A DNA stretch of 42,033 nucleotides from Listeria fleischmannii subsp. fleischmannii LU2006-1 (lineage in GTDB: Bacteria > Bacillota > Bacilli > Lactobacillales > Listeriaceae), in assembly GCF_000344175.1 (NCBI RefSeq), contig NZ_ALWW01000025.1:1-42033 (forward strand). The letters are read 5' to 3'. Below the pieces are notes generated by a model. The model did no database searches. It had not been told where the DNA came from and saw only the letters and a list, made by a program, of their open reading frames with translations. How positions within the stretch are numbered: position 1 is the first letter of the stretch; every line of letters begins with the position of its first letter. Positions 31,997-40,136 of the stretch are shown one piece after another. Position numbers and translations under genes: made by a program.

Positions 31997-33460
31997 CTAG
32001 TCAAATAGATCAATATCTTGTATCTTTTTGTCTAAATTCGCTGTTTTTATTTGCGACTTGCTGCCAAAACGCGCGACGAAGCTCGAAATGACAGCCTCCT
32101 TCTCGTAGTCCACCAAGGAAACTCGTTTCTCCGTAATCTGCCAAATCGTTCGGACCACCTGCACATAAAACGCTAAGTTTTCCTCCGAAAGTGGCAATCC
32201 AATCTGCGTGAGCTCGGAAAAAAGCTCGACCATATAGCGGCTATTCTGTTCTGGAATCCCATCTGCGAGAAACACAAACTGCGTGAAAACGAGGTGCTCT
32301 TCATACGTCCAATTGGTCATTTCAAAAAGGGGATGAAACAACACCATTTCAGCGCGCGATGGTGAAATAGAAAGCGCATAAACACCTAAATAATGTAGCG
32401 CCGGCTCTTTTGATGCAAGGAAGCGCAAAACGTTTGGAACGTGCGCCACAAAGTCATCGGCCTTATCTGTAAACGGAAAATCTTCCTTTTCATAAACATC
32501 GCAATTTAAAAACTGCTCCCACATTTCATTAGCAAATTCAATATTTCCTAAATAATAAGCTGTTTTTGCCCGGTAATAATAAAACTTCGGCCGTTCTGTC
32601 ACCTCTAAATCAACAATATCACCTAGGAAATCGTCCGCCGTTTTATACGCTCCCATCATGGCATGCACATAGCCGAGTCGTTCCCTATGATGCGTTAAAA
32701 TCGGCACAATTTTTGAAAGCTCACTGTAAAGCGCCTTTGCTTCTTCCTCATTCGATTTAAAATAATGATACATAAATAAATCAATGCGCCCTAAAAGATT
32801 GCCACTTGAGCGTTCTAGTAAGTCATATAAAACTCTAAGACCTTCTTCTTCGCGCAACTGTTCAAAATAAAGCGCCGCAAGCTGATTATAAGCTGGCCAA
32901 AAATTAGGTTTTTCATCAATAACTCGTTCTAAAACACGGCATGCCGAAACACTGTCTTCTTCTGCTAAATAGCGATTAATTTCCTTCTTATACTCATAAA
33001 ATTCCTGTTCGACTTTAATAAATTTATTTTCAAGGCTCTGACCAATCGGCGATTCCTCAAGCAAAACATCCATTAAGTCATTCGCCTCTTCTACATATTC
33101 GCCCTTTGGATCCTCCGCTACATATCGCTTAGCATATTGAAGCGCACGTTTAAAATCCTTTAAATACGCAAAATTATTTGCGATAAAATAATAACAATAA
33201 TGCATATTCGCATCTAGTTTTTCTAAAATATAACGCAAAAGTTGATTAGACTTATGAAATTGCCCAATTTCTGTATAACAAATCGCCAGCTGACAAATAA
33301 TCACCGGTTCAAATGGCTCAAGTTCACGTGCCCGCTCTAAATAACCAATCGCTTCCGTCATTTTCTCCTCGCGAAAAGCCACAATACCTCGTTCAAAATA
33401 AAACTGTCCGTTTGGGAGAAAGTGAATCACTTTTGGGTCCCGAAATCGTTTTCCTGTCAT
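31997..33460 (-). CDS. TPR-repeat protein (YvcD-like)
   Basis: 487 residues, no signal peptide or membrane segment. The N-terminal 130 residues contain TPR-like helix pairs (FYFERGIVAFREEKMTEAI, EPVIICQLAICYTEIGQF), with another pair around residues 180-215; the C-terminal half is helical without a known motif. Similar genes sit next to trxB in related Firmicutes. Function unknown; a scaffold role is typical of TPR proteins. GGAGGGGAG precedes the ATG at 33460. Confidence 0.85.
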   Translation of the reverse strand: MTGKRFRDPKVIHFLPNGQFYFERGIVAFREEKMTEAIGYLERARELEPFEPVIICQLAICYTEIGQFHKSNQLLRYILEKLDANMHYCYYFIANNFAYLKDFKRALQYAKRYVAEDPKGEYVEEANDLMDVLLEESPIGQSLENKFIKVEQEFYEYKKEINRYLAEEDSVSACRVLERVIDEKPNFWPAYNQLAALYFEQLREEEGLRVLYDLLERSSGNLLGRIDLFMYHYFKSNEEEAKALYSELSKIVPILTHHRERLGYVHAMMGAYKTADDFLGDIVDLEVTERPKFYYYRAKTAYYLGNIEFANEMWEQFLNCDVYEKEDFPFTDKADDFVAHVPNVLRFLASKEPALHYLGVYALSISPSRAEMVLFHPLFEMTNWTYEEHLVFTQFVFLADGIPEQNSRYMVELFSELTQIGLPLSEENLAFYVQVVRTIWQITEKRVSLVDYEKEAVISSFVARFGSKSQIKTANLDKKIQDIDLFD

Positions 33461-33487
33461 TTTTTCTCCCCTCCATTTCGTTTATTT

Positions 33488-33515
33488 AGTATATCACAGT
33501 TCAAAATTCCGTCAA
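33488..33515 (-). promoter_or_regulatory. SigA promoter of the TPR gene
   Basis: TTGACG at 33515-33510, a 16-base spacer and TATACT at 33493-33488 with an upstream TG (extended -10), about 28 bases before the start codon. Confidence 0.75.
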
Positions 33516-33547
33516 TATACTGGATTCTCCTTCTACATATACCCCAT

Positions 33548-33581
33548 AAAAAATCCGATTCTCACTCAGAATCGGATTTTT
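33548..33581 (-). terminator. Terminator overlapping the end of the acetyltransferase gene
   Basis: A perfect 14-bp stem (33549-33562 with 33568-33581). The 3' codons and stop of the gene form the ascending arm and loop, and a T-run follows. Confidence 0.88.
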
Positions 33582-34059
33582 CTCTAATCACAATTGGATT
33601 TCCAAACGCTACACAATCAGCTGGGATGTCCTTTGAAACGACTGCTCCCGCGCCAATTACAGCGCGGTCTCCAATCTGAACTCCTGGTAAAATGATGACG
33701 CCAGCGCCAATCATGACGTCATTCCCAATCAAAACGGCGCCAACGCGATACTCCTTCACGAGGTATTCATGCGTTAAAATCGTCGTATGATAGCCGATAA
33801 CTGTATTTTCGCCAATCGTAATCTTTTCTGGGAAAAATAAATCGGGTGTTACTTTAAACGCAATGGCGGTTTTCGGTCCTACTTTCATCCCTAAAAGTTT
33901 GCGATACAAATTGCGTTTCCCGCCCATAAAAGGGAAGTAGCGTGCAAATTCGATGACAAGCGTATTTTTAAAAGTTCGCCAAAATGAGACCGTTTTATAC
34001 ACATGGTTTAGTGGATTTTCGCCCGGAATTTTAGGTTCGTAGCGTTTGTAATTGCGCAT
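33562..34059 (-). CDS. Hexapeptide-repeat acyltransferase (YvoF-like)
   Basis: 165 residues. The C-terminal half shows left-handed beta-helix hexapeptides (ITIGENTVIGYHTTI, VLIGNDVMIGAGVIILPGVQIGDRA are consecutive stretches) ending in VAFGNPIVIRE, the usual signature of maltose/galactoside-type O-acetyltransferases. The acceptor is unknown. The ATG at 34059 starts one base after the ppaX stop with GAGG upstream, so it is coupled to ppaX. It is the last gene of lgt-ppaX-yvoF, an arrangement shared with Bacillus. Confidence 0.88.
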   Translation of the reverse strand: MRNYKRYEPKIPGENPLNHVYKTVSFWRTFKNTLVIEFARYFPFMGGKRNLYRKLLGMKVGPKTAIAFKVTPDLFFPEKITIGENTVIGYHTTILTHEYLVKEYRVGAVLIGNDVMIGAGVIILPGVQIGDRAVIGAGAVVSKDIPADCVAFGNPIVIREKSDSE

Positions 34060-34060
34060 G

Positions 34061-34714
34061 CTAGGCCTCGGTACGGACAATTTCAAGTAAATCGCCCATC
34101 GTTTTTAACATATAGTCAGGCTCAAACTGGCTCAAATATTCTGGACCTTTAATACACCATGAAACACCTGCCGTCTTGGTGCCCGCGTTTTTTCCCGCAA
34201 AAATATCGTGTAGATTATCGCCCACCATAATCGCTTCATCTGGTTCTGAGCCGAGTAGCGCAAGCGCCATTTCGATACCCTCAGGATCTGGTTTTGCGGT
34301 CTTCACCTGATCGAGCCCAATCACAACTTGAAAATATTTATCCAAACCTGTTAATTTAAGGCCTTTCATAATGACATCGTACATTTTAGTAGATACGACT
34401 GCTAATTTATAATCTTCTTCATAAAGCGCTCGAATGGCCTCATAGACACCATCATACTCAAGCACAAGTTCATCATGATGCGAAATATTAAACTCGCGAT
34501 AATACGCTATCATCTCTTCCACACGAAGAGGCGCTAAGTTCGCAAATGTTTCGGTAAGCGGCGGTCCGATAAAAGGTAAAATATCTTCTCTCGAAAAACT
34601 TTTTTCTGGTAAAAATTCCGCCAATGTTTTTTGAAATGTTGTGATGATAAGTTCATTTGTATTAATCAAGGTTCCATCCAAGTCAAATAGTAAAGTAGTT
34701 ATCTTTTTAGTCAT
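34061..34714 (-). CDS. ppaX: Pyrophosphatase PpaX (HAD family)
   Basis: Hydrolyses the pyrophosphate formed when HprK dephosphorylates P-Ser-HPr. 217 residues. HAD motif I is DLDGTLINT near residues 11-19, motif II is VVSTK, the Lys is in KTAKPDP, and motif IV is [16 protein letters not shown] precedes the ATG at 34714. It lies close to hprK, with lgt between, which fits its role. Confidence 0.93.
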   Translation of the reverse strand: MTKKITTLLFDLDGTLINTNELIITTFQKTLAEFLPEKSFSREDILPFIGPPLTETFANLAPLRVEEMIAYYREFNISHHDELVLEYDGVYEAIRALYEEDYKLAVVSTKMYDVIMKGLKLTGLDKYFQVVIGLDQVKTAKPDPEGIEMALALLGSEPDEAIMVGDNLHDIFAGKNAGTKTAGVSWCIKGPEYLSQFEPDYMLKTMGDLLEIVRTEA

Positions 34715-34744
34715 ACTTTCAACCTTTCTTTGCCGAAGCAAACC

Positions 34745-35578
34745 CTATTTTTGTTTTGGCACCTTCCCGTATTTGTCCGCTAAATAATAAGGTGGGTTTA
34801 ATTTTAGACGTCTATAAATCATGATGCCCACTGATACAACGATTAAAATGACCGCAAGCACTTGGGATACTCTAAAATCGCCCCACATAAGACTGTCCGT
34901 ACGCATCCCTTCGATGAAAAAGCGACCGAAAGAATACCAAATCACGTAACTTAAAAACAGCTCCCCGCGGCGAATCTTCGTCCGGCGTAAAATAAGTAAC
35001 ACAACAAACCCTAGTACATTCCATAAACTTTCATAAAGAAAAGTGGGCTGATAATAGACCCCATCTATGTACATTTGATTGATGATAAAGTCTGGCAGGT
35101 GAAGACTTTCTAAGAAACTGCGCGTCGTCTCTGCCCCGTGTGCCTCCTGATTCATAAAGTTTCCCCAACGTCCAATCGCTTGAGCAATCAGTAAACTTGG
35201 AGCAGCAATATCCGCTAGTTGGAAAAAGGAGATTTTCTTGATACGCGAGAATATAATCGCCGTACCGACCGCCCCAATCAGCGCCCCGTAAATGGCAATC
35301 CCTCCGTGCCAAATTTTTATAATTTCGCTTGGATTATCCTTATAAAAGTCCCACTGAAAAATGACATAATAAATGCGCGCACAAATAATTGAAATGGGGA
35401 TTGCCCAAATGAGTAAATCTACAAACAACTCTTTATCAAAATGGCGTTTAGTCGCCTCTCTAAGTGCCAAAAGCAGTGCCACAACTACACCCAGTGCAAT
35501 AATAATTCCATACCATTTAATGGAGAAGTTACCGATTTGAATCGCCACTGGATTAAGCGGCGTAATTTGATTTTCCAT
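34745..35578 (-). CDS. lgt: Prolipoprotein diacylglyceryl transferase
   Basis: Integral membrane enzyme that transfers diacylglyceryl from phosphatidylglycerol to the lipobox Cys of prolipoproteins. 277 residues with about seven membrane helices. The Lgt signature [13 protein letters not shown] is at about residue 136, and [10 protein letters not shown] contains the essential His. It is followed by ppaX after 30 bases. A terminator lies between hprK and lgt. Confidence 0.97.
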   Translation of the reverse strand: MENQITPLNPVAIQIGNFSIKWYGIIIALGVVVALLLALREATKRHFDKELFVDLLIWAIPISIICARIYYVIFQWDFYKDNPSEIIKIWHGGIAIYGALIGAVGTAIIFSRIKKISFFQLADIAAPSLLIAQAIGRWGNFMNQEAHGAETTRSFLESLHLPDFIINQMYIDGVYYQPTFLYESLWNVLGFVVLLILRRTKIRRGELFLSYVIWYSFGRFFIEGMRTDSLMWGDFRVSQVLAVILIVVSVGIMIYRRLKLNPPYYLADKYGKVPKQK

Positions 35579-35633
35579 TTTGAACCTACTTTCTTTGTTT
35601 CATATTCTAAATTTAATTTTAACTGTTCTAACT

Positions 35634-35674
35634 AAAAAAAGAAAGAAGCTTGACTAAATTGCCAAGCTCCCTCC
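35634..35674 (-). terminator. Terminator of hprK
   Basis: A 14-bp stem with four G-U pairs (35641-35654 with 35661-35674) followed by seven T on the minus strand, four bases past the hprK stop. It implies that lgt has its own promoter or depends on readthrough. Confidence 0.85.
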
Positions 35675-35678
35675 ATTT

Positions 35679-36614
35679 TTAATCATTCATGCTATTATGG
35701 CTAATCAAGTTGTTTAAGTCACTCGTAAAGCGTTCCGCTGCATTGTATCCCATATTTTTCAGGCGGAAATTCATTGCCGCTACTTCAATGATAACGGATA
35801 AATTTCGGCCCGGACGAACTGGCACTGTAATTTTAGGCACATCCATATCAAAAATTCGCGTTTTTTCCTCATCAAGTCCTACTCGGTCGTAATGTTTTGT
35901 TGGATCCCAATTTTCAAGGTGCACAACGAGCGTGATTTTTTTGCTCGAACGAACGGCTCCTGCTCCGAAAAGTGTCATGACATTAATAATACCGAGGCCT
36001 CGAATTTCAAGTAAATGTTCAATAATAGCCGGTGATGAGCCGATTAAGGATAACTCATCTTCTTGGCGGATTTCGACATTGTCATCTGCTACTAGGCGGT
36101 GACCACGTTTCACGAGTTCAAGCGCTGTTTCACTTTTTCCAACTCCACTGCTTCCGGTAATTAAAACGCCTAGGCCATAAATATCAACTAGCACCCCGTG
36201 CATCGAAATAACTGGCGCCAATTTACTTTCCAAAAAGTTAGTGATATAAACAGAAAGGCGTGTCGTCTTAAGTCTTGAGCGGAGCACCGGAATACCAGCT
36301 TCACTGGCCGCCTGTATAAGTTCTTTTGGTGTTTCTAGGTTTCGCGAAACAACAAAGGCTGGTGTTCGTTTTGTGCACATCTGTTTGTAACGTTTTAAGC
36401 GCTCTCCTGGTTCCATGCCTTCTGAAAACGAAATTTCCGTCATTCCAAATAGTTGGACGCGGTCCTCAGGATAATAAGAAAAGAAACCGGTTAATTCAAG
36501 ACCGGGTCTTGATAAATCACTGGTTGAGATAGGACGTTCTAAACCTTCATCACCGCAAATCAGTTGCAGGTTTAATCGTTCTACTAACTCTTTTACCGTC
36601 ACGCTTTTTGTCAT
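35679..36614 (-). CDS. hprK: HPr kinase/phosphorylase
   Basis: Phosphorylates HPr at Ser46 in response to fructose-1,6-bisphosphate and dephosphorylates it with phosphate; sensor for CcpA catabolite repression. 311 residues. Walker A GSSGVGKS is at residues 154-161, followed by HRLVADD and the signature [27 protein letters not shown] precedes the ATG. Its control would bear on the CRE sites of the maltose locus in this window. Confidence 0.97.
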   Translation of the reverse strand: MTKSVTVKELVERLNLQLICGDEGLERPISTSDLSRPGLELTGFFSYYPEDRVQLFGMTEISFSEGMEPGERLKRYKQMCTKRTPAFVVSRNLETPKELIQAASEAGIPVLRSRLKTTRLSVYITNFLESKLAPVISMHGVLVDIYGLGVLITGSSGVGKSETALELVKRGHRLVADDNVEIRQEDELSLIGSSPAIIEHLLEIRGLGIINVMTLFGAGAVRSSKKITLVVHLENWDPTKHYDRVGLDEEKTRIFDMDVPKITVPVRPGRNLSVIIEVAAMNFRLKNMGYNAAERFTSDLNNLISHNSMND

Positions 36615-36643
36615 GTAAGTCCCTCCACTACGGTTTTTCTTTT

Positions 36644-36652
36644 ATTTTACCA
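36644..36652 (-). promoter_or_regulatory. Candidate extended -10 of hprK
   Basis: TGGTAAAAT on the minus strand, about 30 bases before the hprK start, with no convincing -35. A TAGCGCTA dyad about 27 bases upstream resembles a degenerate CRE core only. Confidence 0.4.
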
Positions 36653-36737
36653 TGTATCCTTACTTTCGAATAGCGCTAACGTGAGAATGAATTAGATTTA
36701 AATGTATGTTATCTCGCCGTAAAATCCCAATTTACGA

Positions 36738-36770
36738 CAAAAAAGTTACGAGCTAATGCTCATAACTTTT
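36738..36770 (-). terminator. Terminator of the yvlB operon
   Basis: A 13-bp stem with one G-U pair (36741-36753 with 36758-36770), directly past the yvlD stop, followed by T on the minus strand. Confidence 0.88.
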
Positions 36771-37127
36771 CTATCTGCGACTTTTGTTGTCAAAAAGAAC
36801 CGAATTAATAATCATATTAGCGAACGCCATAATCGCTGCTAAAATGAGAGCTGTGCCGAATCCGTCGATGCTAAAGGAATAACCCATGAAGTATGTGGTT
36901 AGTTCAAGCATTAACGCATTGACGACAAACGTAAACAAGCCTAACGTTAAAATATTAATTGGTAATGTAAGTAATAATAAGATTGGCCGCACAAGCATAT
37001 TTAAAATCGCTAAAATAAAACTTGCAAGTATCGCTGTCATAAAGCCATCTACATGAAAGCTTGAAAAGAACCCGGACAACGCTACAAATAACACTGCATT
37101 AATTAAAACACCTATCAGAAAACGCAT
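36771..37127 (-). CDS. yvlD: YvlD, phage-holin-family-4-type membrane protein
   Basis: 118 residues with four hydrophobic helices and a short basic tail. It belongs to the YvlD/holin superfamily IV, which is chromosomal and not tied to phages. Role not established; it accompanies PspC and DUF4097 proteins in envelope-stress operons. Its start lies 10 bases after the pspC stop, with the ribosome site (GGGAG) in the end of pspC. Confidence 0.88.
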   Translation of the reverse strand: MRFLIGVLINAVLFVALSGFFSSFHVDGFMTAILASFILAILNMLVRPILLLLTLPINILTLGLFTFVVNALMLELTTYFMGYSFSIDGFGTALILAAIMAFANMIINSVLFDNKSRR

Positions 37128-37136
37128 ATAACTTCA

Positions 37137-37334
37137 TCACTCCCACTCAGTACTTGGGGCTTTTGGCATAACAATAGCAGCAATGATGTAAAGTAACAAC
37201 CCAGTTCCAACAAAACATGTAGCTACTGCCCAAATCAGGCGAATCCAAGTGACTTCAATACCAAAATATTCTGCAAAGCCTCCACAAACACCAGCTAACA
37301 TTTTTTGGTCATTCGATTTTCTTAATTTTTTCAT
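37137..37334 (-). CDS. yvlC: PspC-domain membrane protein
   Basis: 65 residues: the PspC domain alone, with MLAGVCGGFAEYFGIEVTWIRL followed by one membrane helix. GGAGGGATGAAAC precedes the ATG. PspC proteins sense or relay envelope stress. It is the third gene of the operon, after the PspC-DUF4097 fusion, with which it shares the N-terminal domain. Confidence 0.92.
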   Translation of the reverse strand: MKKLRKSNDQKMLAGVCGGFAEYFGIEVTWIRLIWAVATCFVGTGLLLYIIAAIVMPKAPSTEWE

Positions 37335-37368
37335 GTTTCATCCCTCCGAATCTTTGAAATTCATGTAG

Positions 37369-37401
37369 GGGCTAATAGGCCATTTCTTGCATAATTAGCC
37401 C
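37369..37401 (-). other. Intergenic hairpin in the yvlB operon
   Basis: An 8-bp stem (37369-37376 with 37394-37401) between the fusion gene and pspC. No U-tract, so it probably affects stability or processing. Confidence 0.5.
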
Positions 37402-37419
37402 TCTCCGGTTCAAAATCAT

Positions 37420-38643
37420 TTATTTTACTTCTTCTTGTGTCTCCTCAAGTTCCGTAACTTTAATAATACCCGTGTTCACACTTGCTTGGATTGTTCCTGT
37501 ACTTATTTCTTCCGCATTTTGGGTAAAGACAAACGTTTGATTTGAATTATCCCAAACCTTTGCATTTTTCAAATCGAAGTAAATTTTTTCACGTCTAGTT
37601 CCTAATGTCCCATCCACATTCCACGATGCGGGAATCTGGATGCGAATATCTCCGTTTGGTGCTTTTAAATCAGCAGCAGTAGCCGTATCATTATAAACGA
37701 TATAGTCTACATCGCCTTTAGCTGTTTTTGCAACCGTTGTGAGTAAGTTACCAGAAACTGCTACATCACCTTTTTGTGTGGATAAGTCGATATTTTCAAC
37801 GTTTACTCGTCTAAAGAAAATTTCGCCATCAAGAACTTCCGTGCTTAAGAATTTTCCACTTGCACCAGTCGATCTCACATCACCATGATGCACTTTTAAA
37901 AGTGTATCCTCAGCAGCTACATCATCAAATTTCAAGTTACCGTTAAGTAACTGTATTTTCATTTGTTCATAAAGTCGTTTTGGCACTGTTAACACAATAT
38001 CTGTTTTTAAAACATCATTTTTAGATTCAAATATAAATTGCTCTGGCGTAATTTCAAGCATGGTTTGACTGAAAAAGTAATCCCACAATTTGTCTTCGCT
38101 TAATTGACGTATAGAACGCGCTTTTTCGTGAACCGCTAAACCAACACGTACTTTTAAGTCTTCTTTTTCCCAAACTCGAAGCGTAACATCACCTGTTGCA
38201 ACTTGGACCTTTAGCCCTCTAAACGTTGTTGCGTCGAAACTAAACTCGCGAGATGGTCTTGGTCTAGTTTTCCCCGGATGATTACGTTCTGCATGTTGTG
38301 CTCTTGCTCTTTCGTGTTGCATTTTGTGCTTCGTATGCGCTTCTTGATGGCGATCGATACGATCATATTGCCGATTTCTACGCGCTTCCATACGACGTCT
38401 TTTTTCATCAACACGTTTGCGGTGATGGTCAAGCACTTCTTCATTCGTCATGTTTTCAGAAGGAATCACAAACAGGGCAATGATATAAGCAATAATTGCG
38501 ATACCCGTTTTCATCGTAAAAATGGCAACAACAATAAAAATCAAACGAAGAATCGTTGCATCTACTCCAGTGTATTCGGAAATTCCACCAAAAACACCGC
38601 CGATTTTACGATCAACACGAGATCTCCTTAGTTTTTTGTCCAT
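37420..38643 (-). CDS. PspC-DUF4097 fusion protein
   Basis: 407 residues. Residues 1-60 are a PspC domain (KIGGVFGGISEYTGVDATILRL) with membrane helices to about residue 62. Residues 70-130 are a highly charged Arg/His/Lys linker. Residues 135-400 form a DUF4097-type right-handed beta-helix (GDVTLRV, LLNGNLKF, GDVRSTG, KGDVDYIV). The topology may place the beta-helix outside or inside; not decided. It shares fold and C-terminal pattern with the adjacent YvlB, so one gene likely arose from the other. From memory this group is strongly induced by LiaR in L. monocytogenes. Confidence 0.9.
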   Translation of the reverse strand: MDKKLRRSRVDRKIGGVFGGISEYTGVDATILRLIFIVVAIFTMKTGIAIIAYIIALFVIPSENMTNEEVLDHHRKRVDEKRRRMEARRNRQYDRIDRHQEAHTKHKMQHERARAQHAERNHPGKTRPRPSREFSFDATTFRGLKVQVATGDVTLRVWEKEDLKVRVGLAVHEKARSIRQLSEDKLWDYFFSQTMLEITPEQFIFESKNDVLKTDIVLTVPKRLYEQMKIQLLNGNLKFDDVAAEDTLLKVHHGDVRSTGASGKFLSTEVLDGEIFFRRVNVENIDLSTQKGDVAVSGNLLTTVAKTAKGDVDYIVYNDTATAADLKAPNGDIRIQIPASWNVDGTLGTRREKIYFDLKNAKVWDNSNQTFVFTQNAEEISTGTIQASVNTGIIKVTELEETQEEVK

Positions 38644-38676
38644 ACTATGCGCTTCCTTTCAAAATTTTCTTCTAGA

Positions 38677-38701
38677 AGTCTTCGCCAAACTGGCGAAGAC
38701 T
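38677..38701 (-). other. Intergenic hairpin after yvlB
   Basis: A perfect 11-bp stem, 38677-38687 with 38691-38701 and a 3-base loop, in the 63-base gap before the fusion gene. The T-run lies on the plus-strand side, where no gene ends, so as a minus-strand element it is a stability hairpin rather than a terminator. Confidence 0.6.
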
Positions 38702-38706
38702 CTTTT

Positions 38707-39954
38707 TTATTTAAATTCACGAATTTTAACATTACCTGTAGTGGCTTCTGCTTCTATTTTTAACGCGTCTTGTTCAGCATGTTTGGTAAAAATCATCGTT
38801 TTGTTAACTGATTCAGATTTAGAATCAAGTACTTTTGCATCTTTTATATCTAAAAACAGTTTGCCTAAGTTGGTATGAAGACGTCCATCTAAGCCTAATT
38901 CTCTTGGTACGGTAATTTCAAGATTTCCGGCACCGGTTTTAGCTTTTAAGAAGGCAGCTTCGTCATTTTGCAAGTGATAATTGACATTTCCGTTTTTCGT
39001 CATTAAATTGGTAGAGTAAAAACTACCTTTTGCCGAAACATTACCGTTAAAGGTTTTAAGTGATACATCTCTTACGTTACCGTTTTGTATGCGGACATTG
39101 CCGTTGATGGATTCAATTTCTGTAAGGGTAGCTTGGATTGTGCCAACGCTAATGTTCCCATTTGTTGTTTTGGCGAATAAGTCACGACCAGCTAACTCAT
39201 CAATATGGAAGTTCCCATTTAAAATTTTCACTGAAACATAGTCATACTCACGACGTGGTAAATAGACGGTTAAGTTGGTAACAATTTGTTTTGATTTTGA
39301 TTCAAAACGAAGTGTTTCTTCGTCCACACGAAGCGTTGTACGGTCAAAGAAGATTTTCATTGCTTCCTCTTCAGGATATTCCTTAAACAATTTAATCATA
39401 GCGTGAACGCGGATGTCATCGTTATCTGAAGGTTTAAATTCAATATTACCATTTGCCACTTCAAACTCTAAAATAGAAAGCGTCGTGTCATGATATACAA
39501 ATTCACGTTCAATTTTAGTGGATGTTAAAAACGGAAACGGCATATCTTTCACTTGGTTGAAAGCACTGCTTAAAAATGAACCAATTTTTTCACCAGCTTG
39601 CGATAAGTCATTCATCACATTTTTCATGGTTTCTTCACGTTTTTCCTTTTCTATCCGTGCCTTTTCTTCATCTTTTGCTTTTTGCTCTGGACGTTCTTTG
39701 CGAGGTTTTTTCGCTTCGCCTCCGCGGTAAGGATTGCCAGCTGTATTCCACCCTTGTGAATAATCATAGCCTTGTTCTTCTTCGTCAGTAAATTCTTCCT
39801 CGTAAAAAGTTTTTCTTTCTGCTTGACGGATATTTTCAGAGGCTACAGATTTGCCTTCTTTTTTAGAAATATTTTCAAGTAGCGTTAGTGCTTCTTCCGT
39901 TGAGAGAACACCTTGTTTCACGAGTTCTAAAATGCGTTTACGTTCGTTTTCCAT
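38707..39954 (-). CDS. yvlB: YvlB-like DUF4097 protein
   Basis: 415 residues without signal peptide or clear membrane helix. The first 30 residues are a short SHOCT/YvlB-type helical domain (KRILELVKQGVLSTEEALTLLE), as in enterococcal LiaX. Residues 60-130 are charged coil. Residues 145-415 form a beta-helix with recurrent NGN turns (VANGNIEF, ILNGNFHI, TTNGNISV, FNGNVSA, TKNGNVNY). AGGAGGAACTGG precedes the ATG. It heads the four-gene envelope-stress operon. Confidence 0.9.
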   Translation of the reverse strand: MENERKRILELVKQGVLSTEEALTLLENISKKEGKSVASENIRQAERKTFYEEEFTDEEEQGYDYSQGWNTAGNPYRGGEAKKPRKERPEQKAKDEEKARIEKEKREETMKNVMNDLSQAGEKIGSFLSSAFNQVKDMPFPFLTSTKIEREFVYHDTTLSILEFEVANGNIEFKPSDNDDIRVHAMIKLFKEYPEEEAMKIFFDRTTLRVDEETLRFESKSKQIVTNLTVYLPRREYDYVSVKILNGNFHIDELAGRDLFAKTTNGNISVGTIQATLTEIESINGNVRIQNGNVRDVSLKTFNGNVSAKGSFYSTNLMTKNGNVNYHLQNDEAAFLKAKTGAGNLEITVPRELGLDGRLHTNLGKLFLDIKDAKVLDSKSESVNKTMIFTKHAEQDALKIEAEATTGNVKIREFK

Positions 39955-39974
39955 TCCAGTTCCTCCTAATAAAA

Positions 39975-39980
39975 ATTATA
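39975..39980 (-). promoter_or_regulatory. -10 element of the yvlB operon
   Basis: TATAAT on the minus strand 20 bases before the yvlB start. The -35 region is poor (CTTATG at 17 bases), as expected for a promoter that needs an activator such as LiaR; I cannot confirm a LiaR box. Confidence 0.45.
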
Positions 39981-40087
39981 TTTAAGTAATTTAAATTCAT
40001 AAGTCATTAACTATATATTCATTATGAAGGATTACTCATCATCTGTCATACAACCTAAGAACGATTCTTTCTTTAGACTTTTGGGGA

Positions 40088-40130
40088 AAAGAAAAAGCCT
40101 AGTGGGAAAACGGTCTCCCCATTAGGCTTT
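40088..40130 (-). terminator. Terminator of uvrA
   Basis: A stem of about 15 bp with one mismatch and one G-U (40094-40109 with 40115-40130), six bases past the uvrA stop, followed by TTTTTCTTTT on the minus strand. Confidence 0.88.
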
Positions 40131-40136
40131 CAAGCT

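Noticed and set aside
36668-36686. CRE upstream of hprK
   Set aside because: Only the AGCGCT core fits; at least four consensus positions are wrong.
36771-37127. Holin-family protein as a sign of prophage
   Set aside because: YvlD is a chromosomal member of this superfamily in a stress operon; no other phage gene is near.
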